A DNA stretch of 64,000 nt, taken from the NCBI GenBank assembly GCA_963840055.1, contig CAWIXM010000008.1, forward strand, positions 124,001-188,000. The letters run 5' to 3'. Below the pieces are notes generated by a model, which saw only the letters and a list, made by a program, of their open reading frames with translations, had not been told where the DNA came from and did no database searches. The stretch comes from Rhodoplanes sp963840055. GTDB lineage: Bacteria; Pseudomonadota; Alphaproteobacteria; Rhizobiales; Xanthobacteraceae. Both the position numbers and the translations under genes were made by a program. Positions within the stretch are counted from its first letter, which is position 1. The number at the start of each line of letters is the position of its first letter. Shown piece after piece: positions 54,001 to 61,849 of the stretch.

Positions 54001-54476
54001 CGGAGGATACACCAGCGGTGGCCGAGGCCACGCCAGCGGAGGCGGAGGCGTCAGCTACGACGGCCGTCGACGAGCCGCAGTTTATAGAGATCTGGCGTCC
54101 CGCGCGGCACGACGAGCGCCGCGGCCCGAAGCGGCACCAGCGTCAAGGCCGGCGGGCAGCAGCCAAGCCACCCGCTCAGGCCGGTTCCGGGGAGGCGCGG
54201 ACGCCGGCTGCCGAGGCCGCACCGGCTGCCGCCGATGGTGACGGGGACCGACCTCGGCGCCGCCACCGCCACCACCGCGGCCAGGACTTCTCGGGCAAGG
54301 CCGAGCGGGCCGACGGGCCGAGGCGTGAAGCCGGCAAACGCGACGAGCAACCGCGCCAGCGCTTCCGCGAACAAAGGCGGGATTGGCAGGAGAAGGCTCC
54401 CGATCCAAATTCGCCCTTCGCCAAGCTTGCCGCCTTGAAGGCGCAGCTCGAGGCAAACGCTAAGGAAGGGCGCTGA
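51072..54476 (+). CDS. SUV3-type RNA helicase with Ala/Glu-rich C-terminal repeats
   Basis: 1134 aa from ATG 51072. A GTG at 51045 would begin inside a repeat and lacks a ribosome binding site. RecA-like domain 1: VTAVLGPTNTGKTHLAIERM (Walker A), AVDEVQLGADLERGHVFTDR (DExQ-like); domain 2: VATDAIGMGLNLDVDHVAFA, then QIAGRAGRATRDGTFGTTGR. This matches the mitochondrial SUV3/alphaproteobacterial helicase family, which unwinds RNA for degradation. The C-terminal 200 residues are low complexity with a repeated block (EDTPAVAEATPAEA, twice plus variants, from a 42-bp DNA repeat), then a basic tail. Followed 10 bp later by the S4 protein. Confidence 0.88.
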   Translation: MPISFSSSTSRDARARGHGVTAVLGPTNTGKTHLAIERMLGHSSGIIGLPLRLLAREVYNKIVERAGNEAVALITGEEKIKPPSPRYWVATVEAMPRDLDVAFVAVDEVQLGADLERGHVFTDRMLNRRGREETLVLGAATMRPMVEKLLPGANTISRPRLSQLTFAGEKKISRQPRRTAIVALSAEEVYAIAELIRRQRGGAAVVLGALSPRTRNAQVALYQSGDVDYLVATDAIGMGLNLDVDHVAFASERKFDGYQYRRLTPAEFAQIAGRAGRATRDGTFGTTGRCAPFEPELVQALESHAFESVKVLQWRNTELDFSSLGALAASLAAIPTQPGLTRAPIGEDILVLEHAGRDNDVRDMAKTRSAIERLWDVCQVPDYRKISPSAHAELVVTLYGFLMREGRIPTDWFARQVALADHADGDIDTLSNRIAHIRTWTFAANRPDWLGDPEHWQGVARAVEDRLSDALHERLAERFIDRRTSVLMRRMRENTMLETEITKTGEVVVEGHVIGRLDGFRFAPDVTSGGSDTKALSAAAQRALAGEIEARATRLSHAPDSQFVLASSGLIRWMGEPVAKILAGDNILRPRVRILADDQLTGAALEHVQTRLDLWTRTHIERVLAPLFVLGAADDITGIARGIAFQLVEALGVLERHRVAEDVKALDQEQRATLRKHGVRFGAYHIYVPALLKPAPRALAAELWVLKHGEIDTAGLDEIQRLAASGRTSLPVEKTVSRVLYRTIGYRACGERAVRVDILERLADLIRPALSWRPDSPGNKPAGAFDGTGFTVTQAMTSLTGSSGEDFASIMRALGYRMEKRPKPAEAAVPPEAPATVPDAADSIAADANSLAREAESGDDEQPAVAEEAASAVLSEASAAEELERDIALEPAPELASGPCEEGRSASDSPAAACVDEASPPDSDGAPAEDAALELTAAPPATEDTAAVTEDTPAVAEDAPAEAEDTPAVAEATPAEAEDTPAVAEATPAEAEASATTAVDEPQFIEIWRPARHDERRGPKRHQRQGRRAAAKPPAQAGSGEARTPAAEAAPAAADGDGDRPRRRHRHHRGQDFSGKAERADGPRREAGKRDEQPRQRFREQRRDWQEKAPDPNSPFAKLAALKAQLEANAKEGR

Positions 54477-54486
54477 GCCGCGACGC

Positions 54487-54876
54487 GTGGCACTCGACCG
54501 GCAACGAATCGATAAATGGCTTTGGCACGCGCGGCTTACGCGGACACGCAGCGCCGCCGCCGCGCTCGCCGCCTCAGGCCATGTTCGGCTCAATGGAGCG
54601 CGGGTGGATGCTCCGAGCCGAAATGTGAAGCCTGGAGATATCGTTACGGTTGCCCTCGACAGCCGCGTGCGGGTGCTCAAGGTCTTGGGTTTTGCTGTGC
54701 GGAGAGGTCCGGCGGAGGCAGGGCGCGCCCTCTACGAGGAGCAGGCTCTCGATCCACCGGCCGCGAATCAGCCTCCGACGGAACAGTTATCCGCCACCGG
54801 TCCGGCGAGGTCCGGCCGTCCCACCAAGCGGGACCGGCGCAAGATTGGCCGTTTCACGGCTGGCGACGGGCCTTAG
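54487..54876 (+). CDS. S4-domain RNA-binding protein (Hsp15 family)
   Basis: 129 aa, GTG start. Opens with the S4 fold RQRIDKWLWHARLTRTRSAA, AAALAASGHVRLNGARVDAP, NVKPGDIVTVAL; C-terminal RPTKRDRRKIGRF is the typical basic Hsp15 tail. E. coli Hsp15 recycles free 50S subunits with a nascent chain. It lies 10 bp after the helicase and is probably co-transcribed. The TAG stop abuts the next repeat. Confidence 0.9.
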   Translation: MALDRQRIDKWLWHARLTRTRSAAAALAASGHVRLNGARVDAPSRNVKPGDIVTVALDSRVRVLKVLGFAVRRGPAEAGRALYEEQALDPPAANQPPTEQLSATGPARSGRPTKRDRRKIGRFTAGDGP

Positions 54877-54978
54877 AGCGAATTCCGTTCCAAAGGAATC
54901 GGAATTCGCTCTGGTTATCCTTTAGTGGTCGCATTTTCTGCCGCGAACCGGTTTCCACTTCGCCGGAAAATGCTTTAG
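54877..54978 (+). repeat. Double-hairpin intergenic repeat copy
   Basis: Begins at the base after the upstream stop codon. Hairpin 1 (GCGAATTCCGTTCCAAAGGA, GGAATTCGCTC) and hairpin 2 (GCATTTTCTGCCGCGAACCG, CTTCGCCGGAAAATGC) are intact. Ends 122 bp before fdxA. Confidence 0.9.
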
Positions 54979-55100
54979 GAGCCCAAAAGCCAAGCCGTTC
55001 GCGGCAAAAGACGGCTGGCGCTTGCCTCGCTTGCGCACCGATGAGTGATGCGGTAGGCACCCCAACAACAATTGGGCCGTTCGCCCCGCCGGAGCGTCGC

Positions 55101-55436
55101 ATGACTTATGTCGTTACTGAAAACTGCATTAAATGCAAATACATGGACTGTGTGGAGGTGTGTCCGGTCGACTGTTTCTACGAAGGCGAGAACATGCTCG
55201 TTATCCACCCGGATGAGTGCATCGATTGCGGCGTATGCGAGCCCGAGTGTCCGGCCGAAGCGATCAAACCCGATACGGAGCCCGGCCTCGAAGAGTGGCT
55301 CAAGCTGAACACCGAATATGCGAAAGCCTGGCCCAATATCACGGTCAAGCGTGAGCCGCCGCCCGATGCAAAAGAATGGGACGGAGTTAAGGATAAATTA
55401 CAACACTTTTCGCCAAAACCGGGCTCCGGCGACTGA
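55101..55436 (+). CDS. fdxA: Seven-iron ferredoxin FdxA
   Basis: 111 aa. Cys9, Cys17 and Cys50 fit a 3Fe-4S cluster and Cys21, Cys40, Cys43 and Cys46 a 4Fe-4S cluster (TENCIKCKYMDCVEVCPVDC; DECIDCGVCEPECP), the layout of the essential 7Fe ferredoxin of alphaproteobacteria. GGAG stands 6 bases before ATG. Upstream of carD, as in Bradyrhizobium and relatives. Confidence 0.95.
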   Translation: MTYVVTENCIKCKYMDCVEVCPVDCFYEGENMLVIHPDECIDCGVCEPECPAEAIKPDTEPGLEEWLKLNTEYAKAWPNITVKREPPPDAKEWDGVKDKLQHFSPKPGSGD

Positions 55437-55671
55437 CGCTGGTGTAGCGTCAGGTCGGATTCTCACGAAAAATTAATGTAGTTGCGGCTGGGGAGCTCAA
55501 TTTTACTGCAGCGCGAGCTTGGAATTTTACTTGGGATGTGATACATATCAGCCACACAAATGAACCCCGCCCCGTGCGCCGCTCCCTCCCGGGAGCATAT
55601 TTTTTCGGGGCGTTTCTGAGCAACCGCCAGATATGGAGGCGTGACTTTCCCTGGGAAAGCACGCAAGGACA

Positions 55672-56547
55672 GTGGCAGCAAAAACGCGTCATAAGTCAAA
55701 GCCCAAGAAATCTCAGGCCACCAAAGCACCTTCGGTCCGTCGTTCTACCAAAGCACCGTCGGTCCGTCGTCGGAGCACCGCGAAAGCGGCGCGGCGTAGC
55801 GCGGTGGTCGGCAAGGCGGCCGCCCGCCCGACGAAACCCGCGGCACGGCACACGAAGGCGTCCGCTCGTCCAGTCAAATCTCCGGTGCGACCCGCCAAGG
55901 CGGCGGCGAAACCCCCGAAGACTACTGTCCGCCCACAGCCTGACGAACGCGGGCAGAGTCCGGCGAGTGAAGGAGCGACTCACGGAATGATCAACAAGAA
56001 GACGACCCAACGCCAAGGCTTCAAGACTGGTGAGTTCATTGTCTATCCGGCACACGGCGTCGGCCAGATCATGACGATTGAGGAGCAGGAGGTCGCTGGA
56101 CACAAGCTCGAGCTGTTCGTCATCAATTTCGTCAAGGATAAGATGACGTTGCGGGTTCCGACGGCGAAGATTGCGGTGGTCGGCATGCGCAAGCTCGCCG
56201 AGCCGCCGATCGTCAGGCGGGCGCTCGAAACTCTCAAGGGCCGTGCCCGAATCAAGCGGACGATGTGGTCGCGGCGGGCGCAGGAATACGAGGCCAAGAT
56301 CAATTCGGGCAATATCGTTTCTATCGCAGAGGTCGTGCGTGACCTCTACCGGTCGGAAAGCCAGCCCGAGCAGTCCTACAGCGAGCGTCAGCTCTACGAG
56401 GCTGCCCTCGATCGTTTGGCGCGGGAGATTTCGGCCGTGCAGCGGATCACCGACACTGAGGCGGTGAAGGAGATCGAGGCTGCATTGGCGAAGGGTCCGC
56501 GGCGTGGGCTGAAACCGGCTGATGAGGTCGAGGCGGAGGCCGCATAA
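55672..56547 (+). CDS. carD: CarD/CdnL family transcriptional regulator with histone H1-like N-terminal extension
   Basis: 291 aa from GTG 55672 (AAGGA 5 bases upstream). Residues 1-105 are Lys/Ala/Arg/Pro-rich and lack secondary structure, like histone H1 tails (HKSKPKKSQATKAPSVRRST and onward). The CarD domain follows (GFKTGEFIVYPAHGVGQIMT, ELFVINFVKDKMTLRVPTAK, MSWxRR-like RTMWSRRAQEYEAKINSGN), which binds RNA polymerase beta and stabilises open complexes. An internal ATG at 55987 would give a normal 186-aa CarD with a weak ribosome binding site, so both forms are possible. A terminator follows at 56575. Confidence 0.9.
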   Translation: MAAKTRHKSKPKKSQATKAPSVRRSTKAPSVRRRSTAKAARRSAVVGKAAARPTKPAARHTKASARPVKSPVRPAKAAAKPPKTTVRPQPDERGQSPASEGATHGMINKKTTQRQGFKTGEFIVYPAHGVGQIMTIEEQEVAGHKLELFVINFVKDKMTLRVPTAKIAVVGMRKLAEPPIVRRALETLKGRARIKRTMWSRRAQEYEAKINSGNIVSIAEVVRDLYRSESQPEQSYSERQLYEAALDRLAREISAVQRITDTEAVKEIEAALAKGPRRGLKPADEVEAEAA

Positions 56548-56574
56548 GGCGGTTCCGCGCAAAGCCGCTTCAAC

Positions 56575-56607
56575 GGAAAAAAGCGCCGGGAAACCGGCGC
56601 TTTTTTA
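56575..56607. terminator. Bidirectional rho-independent terminator
   Basis: AAAAAAGCGCCGG and CCGGCGCTTTTTT form a nine-base stem with A-tracts and T-tracts on both sides, so it can end both carD (rightward) and the leftward esterase-like gene, whose stop overlaps it. Confidence 0.9.
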
Positions 56608-57651
56608 TTCGCCGAGCAGCGTGAATTGCAGTAGCAGCGTGCGCTGCACCGCTGAGAAATTATCGTCGGACAACAGCGTCAGCACAGTCTCCCCCTGGGC
56701 GGTCTGATGAACGCCGAGCGCCTCCATATTGTCGATCTGATAGCCCAAGTCGGCAAACAAGAGGATTGGGCCGTCCACCAGCGCGCCCGGGACGATCGAT
56801 GAAAGCGCGATGCGGCGCAACCGCATTGCGACGCCGCTCACCCAGGAAAAGCGGCGTTCCAGCAACAACAAGTCGCCAGAGGGCAATAGCGCGCAGTCGC
56901 TGATGTCGAAACTATCGGTGCGCCGGACGGCAAAGCCGCCGGGTGTCGGCCCGCCGATCAGAAAGGCCCGAATATTGCCCGCTCGGTCGAGACCGCGCTC
57001 GGAAAAGGCGATCAGCGTGCCGGACAAGTGGAGGCCTTTGGGCACAAAGGCGAGCCCTTCTACGCCGCGGTTGTAGGGCAGTGACCGCACCCCGGCCGGC
57101 GTCGCGATCGGCCGCGCCCGCGCCTGCACGCCATAGCGGCCGAAGTAGAACTTCACGATACGGTTGACCCGTTCGATACCGACGTAGAACGCGCCGCGAT
57201 CCGCGGCGAGTGACTCGGTGTCATACCAGCCGCGCGCGGCCAGGAGACGACCGTTGGCGGCGAGCATGGGCGCCATCACTGCATCGGCGATCGCGACCGG
57301 CCGGATGCCTTCATAGACGATTCGGCCAGTGAACCAATTGGCCTTGTCCGTCAGCGCCACGAAGCGCTGGCCGTCGGCCTCCATCTTAAGAGCCGACAGC
57401 CCGCCGAACTCCTTGAATGACGACGCTAACTCAAGGCCCCCGCGAAACTCGACGCGTCCGAATCTCCGCAGCTCCGGTTCGCTCGCGTTGAACGTGTCGA
57501 TCGTACGCGCCCGAACTTCGATCGAAATGGCCGAATTGCGCGCGACCGCCGGCTCGGCCAGGCAAGCCGGCGGATGGACAAGGCCTGCCACGAGCAGACC
57601 GACGACGGCAAGGCGCGCTGGCAGCCGCCGCTTCCGGCGGGGAGGACTCAC
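56605..57651 (-). CDS. Esterase-like activity of phytase family protein
   Basis: 348 aa from GTG 57651, which overlaps the cobT stop. Signal peptide (LPARLAVVGLLVAGLVHPPA, then CLAEP cleavage). Beta-propeller-like fold: GGLSALKMEADGQRFVALTD, AADRGAFYVGIERVNRIVKF, NRGVEGLAFVPKGLHLSGTL and NMEALGVHQTAQGETVLTLL. Family members are periplasmic/exported and named for distant similarity to phytase; activity is not proven here. Last gene of the leftward cob group. Confidence 0.82.
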   Translation of the reverse strand: MSPPRRKRRLPARLAVVGLLVAGLVHPPACLAEPAVARNSAISIEVRARTIDTFNASEPELRRFGRVEFRGGLELASSFKEFGGLSALKMEADGQRFVALTDKANWFTGRIVYEGIRPVAIADAVMAPMLAANGRLLAARGWYDTESLAADRGAFYVGIERVNRIVKFYFGRYGVQARARPIATPAGVRSLPYNRGVEGLAFVPKGLHLSGTLIAFSERGLDRAGNIRAFLIGGPTPGGFAVRRTDSFDISDCALLPSGDLLLLERRFSWVSGVAMRLRRIALSSIVPGALVDGPILLFADLGYQIDNMEALGVHQTAQGETVLTLLSDDNFSAVQRTLLLQFTLLGE

Positions 57652-59549
57652 GCGTTAAGCCGGTGGCGGGTCTGGCGGGTCGGACGGGTCGGCTCGGCCG
57701 CTTGTTCGTCGAACAGCTCGGCGAGTTTTTCGGTCATCGCGCCCCCCAATTCCTCTGCATCGACAATCGTGACCGCGCGCCGGTAGTACCGGGTGACGTC
57801 GTGACCGATGCCGATGGCGATCAGCTCTACCGGCGAGTGCTGCTCGATATCCTCGATGACGAAGCGCAAATGGCGTTCGAGGTAGTTCCCGGAATTCACC
57901 GAGAGCGTCGAATCATCGACCGGAGCTCCGTCGGAAATCATCATGAGAATCTTGCGGAACTCCGGACGTCCGAGCAGCCGCTTGTGCGCCCAATCGAGCG
58001 CCTCGCCGTCAATGTTCTCCTTGAGCAGCCCTTCGCGCATCATCAGCCCAAGATTCTTCCGCGAGCGGCGCCACGGCGCTTCGGCAGCCTTGTAAATGAT
58101 ATGCCGCAGGTCGTTGAGGCGGCCCGGATTGGCGGGCTTACCCGCGGCAAGCCAGGCCTCGCGCGATAGGCCGCCCTTCCACGCCCGCGTGGTGAAGCCG
58201 AGAATCTCCACCTTGACGCCGCAGCGTTCGAGCGTGCGCGCGAGAATGTCGGCGCAGGTCGCCGCTACCGTGATCGGCCGTCCCCGCATCGATCCTGAAT
58301 TATCGATCAAAAGCGTGACCACGGTGTCGCGGAAGGTGGTGTCCTTCTCCTGTTTGAAGGACAAAGGGTGCAGCGGATCGACGATCACCCGCGCGAGGCG
58401 GGCAGGGTCGAGCATTCCCTCCTCAAGATCGAATTCCCAAGCGCGATTCTGTTGCGCCATCAGCCGCCGTTGCAGCCGGTTCGCCAGACGCGCCACGACG
58501 CCCTGCAAATTGGCGAGCTGCTTGTCCAGATAGCCGCGCAGGCGCTCAAGCTCGTCCGCCTCGCAGAGTTCCTCGGCGCCCATCACCTCGTCGAACTTCG
58601 TGGTGAACGGCCGATACTGCGGGCCGCGCGGCTCATTCGGACGGTGGCGCGGGCGCCATGGCTCGGACGCCGTCTCCGAGTCGCCGGTCTCTGACTCCTC
58701 AGGCATTTCGGCGGATGCGGCGTCGAGCGTTTCCGTCGCGGTTTCGGGCAACTGATCAGGCGATGCCTCCGCCTGCTCGGCCACCATGCTCTCCATGTCC
58801 TCCGACTCGGCCGACTGTCCCTCTTTGCCCTGGTCGTCCTGACGTTCCTCCTTGCTCCCGGAGTCGCCGTCTTCCTCGTCTTCTGCGCTCGAGCGTTCGT
58901 CGGCCATGTCAAGCGCTTGCAGAAGGTCATGCACGACATCGCCGAAGCGGCGCTGATCCTCGATCAGCTTGACCAACCGATCGAGATTGCGGCCCGCGCG
59001 CGCCTCGATCAAAGGCTGCCACAGCTCCACAATCTTGCGGGCCGCGGGCGGCGGCGACGCCCCCGTCAATCGCTCCCGCACGATCATCGCCAGCGCGTCC
59101 TCGATCGGCGCGTCGGCGCGGTCGGTGATCTCGTCATAGCGGCCGCGGTGGAAGCGGTCGTCCAGCATCGAGTTGAGGTTGCGCGCGACCCCGACCATCC
59201 GGCGGGCGCCGATCGCCTCCACCCTTGCCTGCTCGACCGCCTCGAACGCCGCGCGCGCCTGTTGGCCGCCGGGGAGCAACTTGCGGTGGACGGCCTTGTC
59301 GTGACAGGCCATGCGCAGGGCTATCGCGTCAGCGTGGCCGCGCACGATGGCCGCGTCTTCCCCGGTCAGCTTGCGCGGCGGCTCGGGAAGTCGGGCCTTG
59401 TTGCCGGCGACGCCGGGCCGCTCGGCGGCGAAGCCGACTTCGATCTCCGGCTTGCGAGCGATCGCGCGCAGACAACCCGTCACCGCCCGCTTGAACGGTT
59501 CGTTCGGGCTCTCTTTAACCGAAGGCTTGGCTTTGACGTTCGAGGCCAT
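57648..59549 (-). CDS. cobT: Cobaltochelatase subunit CobT
   Basis: 633 aa. Aerobic cobalamin cobalt chelatase subunit, working with CobS and CobN. Visible pieces: N-terminal helical region, an acidic low-complexity linker (about 215-305, Glu/Asp/Ser-rich), and a C-terminal VWA domain with VTLLIDNSGSMRGRPITVAA (MIDAS DxSxS) and ILMMISDGAPVDDSTL. Length matches rhizobial CobT. 37 bp downstream of cobS. Confidence 0.95.
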   Translation of the reverse strand: MASNVKAKPSVKESPNEPFKRAVTGCLRAIARKPEIEVGFAAERPGVAGNKARLPEPPRKLTGEDAAIVRGHADAIALRMACHDKAVHRKLLPGGQQARAAFEAVEQARVEAIGARRMVGVARNLNSMLDDRFHRGRYDEITDRADAPIEDALAMIVRERLTGASPPPAARKIVELWQPLIEARAGRNLDRLVKLIEDQRRFGDVVHDLLQALDMADERSSAEDEEDGDSGSKEERQDDQGKEGQSAESEDMESMVAEQAEASPDQLPETATETLDAASAEMPEESETGDSETASEPWRPRHRPNEPRGPQYRPFTTKFDEVMGAEELCEADELERLRGYLDKQLANLQGVVARLANRLQRRLMAQQNRAWEFDLEEGMLDPARLARVIVDPLHPLSFKQEKDTTFRDTVVTLLIDNSGSMRGRPITVAATCADILARTLERCGVKVEILGFTTRAWKGGLSREAWLAAGKPANPGRLNDLRHIIYKAAEAPWRRSRKNLGLMMREGLLKENIDGEALDWAHKRLLGRPEFRKILMMISDGAPVDDSTLSVNSGNYLERHLRFVIEDIEQHSPVELIAIGIGHDVTRYYRRAVTIVDAEELGGAMTEKLAELFDEQAAEPTRPTRQTRHRLNA

Positions 59550-59586
59550 GACTTGTTTCGCCCTCTTCGCGGGAGAGGGGCAAAAA

Positions 59587-60573
59587 TCAGCTCAGCGCTA
59601 CATTCACCGAAGATTCCGGCAATTCCTGCCCGAAGCAGCGCTGATAGAATTCAGCGACCAGCGGACGCTCGAGCTCGTCGCATTTGTTGAGGAATGTCAC
59701 CCGGAAGGCGAAGCCGATATCCTTAAAAATATCGGCATTCTCCGCCCAAGTAATCACGGTGCGCGGGCTCATGACGGTCGACAAATCGCCGTTCATGAAG
59801 GCGTTGCGGGTGAGGTCGGCGAGCCGGACCATCTTGTTCACGATATCGCGGCCTTGTTCGGTGCGATAGTGTTTCGCCTTGGCGAGGACGATCTCCACCT
59901 CATTGTCGTGTGGCAGGTAGTTGAGCGTCGTGACGATCGACCAGCGGTCCATCTGGCCCTGGTTGATCTGCTGGGTGCCGTGATAGAGGCCGCTCGTGTC
60001 GCCGAGGCCGACCGTGTTGGCGGTGGCAAACATTCGGAAGGCGGGATGCGGCTTGATCACCTTGTTCTGGTCGAGCAGCGTGAGGCGGCCCGACACTTCG
60101 AGCACGCGTTGGATCACGAACATGACGTCCGGGCGGCCGGCGTCATATTCATCGAAGCACAAAGCGACATTGTGCTGGAGTGCCCAGGGCAGGATGCCGT
60201 CGCGGAATTCGGTCACCTGCTGGCCTTCATGGATCACGATCGCGTCCTTGCCGATCAGATCGATCCGGCTGATGTGACTGTCGAGATTGACCCGGACACA
60301 GGGCCAGTTGAGGCGCGCCGCGACCTGCTCGATATGGGTCGACTTGCCGGTGCCGTGGTAGCCAGTCACCATCACCCGCCGGTTCTTGGCGAAGCCGGCA
60401 AGAATGGCGAGCGTGGTTGGCCGGTCGAATCGATAATCGGCATCGATTTCGGGAACATGCTCATCTGGCTCGGAATAGGCCAGAACTTCCATATCGCTTT
60501 CGATGCCGAACAGCTGTCGCACCGACACTTTCATGTCGGGCAGGCCGGCCACGGTTTCAGTTGCGGGGTTCAT
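59587..60573 (-). CDS. cobS: Cobaltochelatase subunit CobS
   Basis: 328 aa AAA+ ATPase of the cobaltochelatase. Walker A in MVTGYHGTGKSTHIEQVAAR, Walker B CFDEYDAGRPDVMFVIQRVL, sensor 1 FATANTVGLGDTSGLYHG, and PRTVITWAENA. Starts with MNPATETVAGLPDMKVSVRQ. The motor that drives CobT. It is first in the cobS-cobT-esterase group, downstream of the J-domain gene; the 239-bp gap between them carries no cobalamin-riboswitch signature that I can see. Confidence 0.95.
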   Translation of the reverse strand: MNPATETVAGLPDMKVSVRQLFGIESDMEVLAYSEPDEHVPEIDADYRFDRPTTLAILAGFAKNRRVMVTGYHGTGKSTHIEQVAARLNWPCVRVNLDSHISRIDLIGKDAIVIHEGQQVTEFRDGILPWALQHNVALCFDEYDAGRPDVMFVIQRVLEVSGRLTLLDQNKVIKPHPAFRMFATANTVGLGDTSGLYHGTQQINQGQMDRWSIVTTLNYLPHDNEVEIVLAKAKHYRTEQGRDIVNKMVRLADLTRNAFMNGDLSTVMSPRTVITWAENADIFKDIGFAFRVTFLNKCDELERPLVAEFYQRCFGQELPESSVNVALS

Positions 60574-60812
60574 TGCACCTCCTGGCCTCGGCGGTGTCCG
60601 ACAAACGGGGATCCAAGGCGCTTACGCCTGACGCATCCGCGAAAATAGCAGACCGCGCTTTCGACCGGAACGAAGGACAGGGATTTCGCCTCATATAGGA
60701 ACCTATAGGCTCCTGTGCACTAGCCGTCCCGGAAAATCCTCATCGGCTGAAACAAAGAACCCGCGTTCTTGCGGCGGTTTCCCTGTCGAGACGCCGGCGA
60801 AAGGGCCTCAGA

Positions 60813-61433
60813 TCAGCACAGCCCCGTCGATTTCAAGAACCTGTATGCCTCTATGATTTCTCGCAATTTGTCTTCCGTGCCGCGATCGCCGCCATTGGCG
60901 TCGGGATGGTGCCGCTTCACCAGCTCCTTGAAACGGCCCTTGATCTCGGCGCGTTTGGCGCCTTCCTCGAGGCCCATCGTATGCAGCGCCTTGCGCTCGG
61001 CATTGCGGGTGGTGCGGCGCTCGGCATAGGTGTGCGAATTCTCACGCCGCGCCGGCCCCCCTCCGAATTCATCTTGGAACGCGAAGGGGTCGGCGCCATC
61101 GGAGAAGAAACTGTTGAGCTTCAATCGTTTGAAACGCGATCCGACCGACAGGCCGAGCTTCCAAGTCGGGCGGTGACCGGTGACGGCGTCCTTTTGGAAG
61201 CGCTCCACCGCTTCGGCGCTCATCCCGTCGAAAAAATTGTAGGACTGGTTGTACTCACGCACGTGGTCGAGACAAAAACGCCAGTATTCACGCGCGCGCA
61301 TCCGCCCTTTGGGCGCGCGATGCGTGGCGGCCCCCTGACAGCCAGGCCACTCGCAAACCGGTGCGCCGCTTGCCCGGCGATTCTGCGCAGGTTTGACGCG
61401 AATGCGGTCGAACAGGGGTGAGTCGAACTTCAT
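60813..61433 (-). CDS. J-domain (DnaJ-like) protein
   Basis: 206 aa. C-terminal J domain (about 145-206): EEGAKRAEIKGRFKELVKRH followed by HPDANGGDRG, the HPD triad that activates DnaK. N-terminus has a Cys-His element (VCEWPGCQGAATHRAP with FCLDHVREYNQSYNFF), which may bind zinc. The gene neighbours cobS and bolA in many rhizobia, so it may help CobST or Fe-S/cobalamin maturation; that is inference. Confidence 0.85.
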   Translation of the reverse strand: MKFDSPLFDRIRVKPAQNRRASGAPVCEWPGCQGAATHRAPKGRMRAREYWRFCLDHVREYNQSYNFFDGMSAEAVERFQKDAVTGHRPTWKLGLSVGSRFKRLKLNSFFSDGADPFAFQDEFGGGPARRENSHTYAERRTTRNAERKALHTMGLEEGAKRAEIKGRFKELVKRHHPDANGGDRGTEDKLREIIEAYRFLKSTGLC

Positions 61434-61553
61434 CGGGAGCCATTATGTGGACTTCTTGCGATTGGCCGCAAGCTTGACAGGTTACGCATAACGTGATCCG
61501 CGGATCGTGGAAGCGGACGGGCGGTCCGTATCATTACTAAGGGTTGGGCCGGC

Positions 61554-61841
61554 ATGCGCGTGCGCAACGTTATCGAAGAAAAGCTGACGAAGGCTTTCTC
61601 GCCCGAACGCATCGCCGTGACGGATGAATCGCACAAACACAAAGGCCATGCCGGGTGGCGTCCCGAGGGCGAGACGCACTTTCGGGTGAGCATCGTCGCC
61701 GCTGCGTTCGCCGGAAAGAGCCGGCTCGATCGTCACCGGATGATCAATCAGGCGCTGTCCGCCGAGCTTGCGGGCGGCGTCCATGCGCTGGCGATCGAAG
61801 TGTCGGCGCCGGGAGAGATGGGCAATGCCGGAGCGGGGTGA
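61554..61841 (+). CDS. bolA: BolA family protein
   Basis: 95 aa. BolA fold with VRNVIEEKLTKAFSPERIAV, DESHKHKGHAGWRPEGETHF (the SHxHxGH metal-binding loop) and FRVSIVAAAFAGKSRLDRHR MINQAL in succession. BolA proteins pair with monothiol glutaredoxins in Fe-S trafficking or act in stress-dependent morphology. Divergent from the J-domain gene. Convergent with yihY 8 bp away. Confidence 0.93.
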   Translation: MRVRNVIEEKLTKAFSPERIAVTDESHKHKGHAGWRPEGETHFRVSIVAAAFAGKSRLDRHRMINQALSAELAGGVHALAIEVSAPGEMGNAGAG

Positions 61842-61849
61842 GCGAATGG

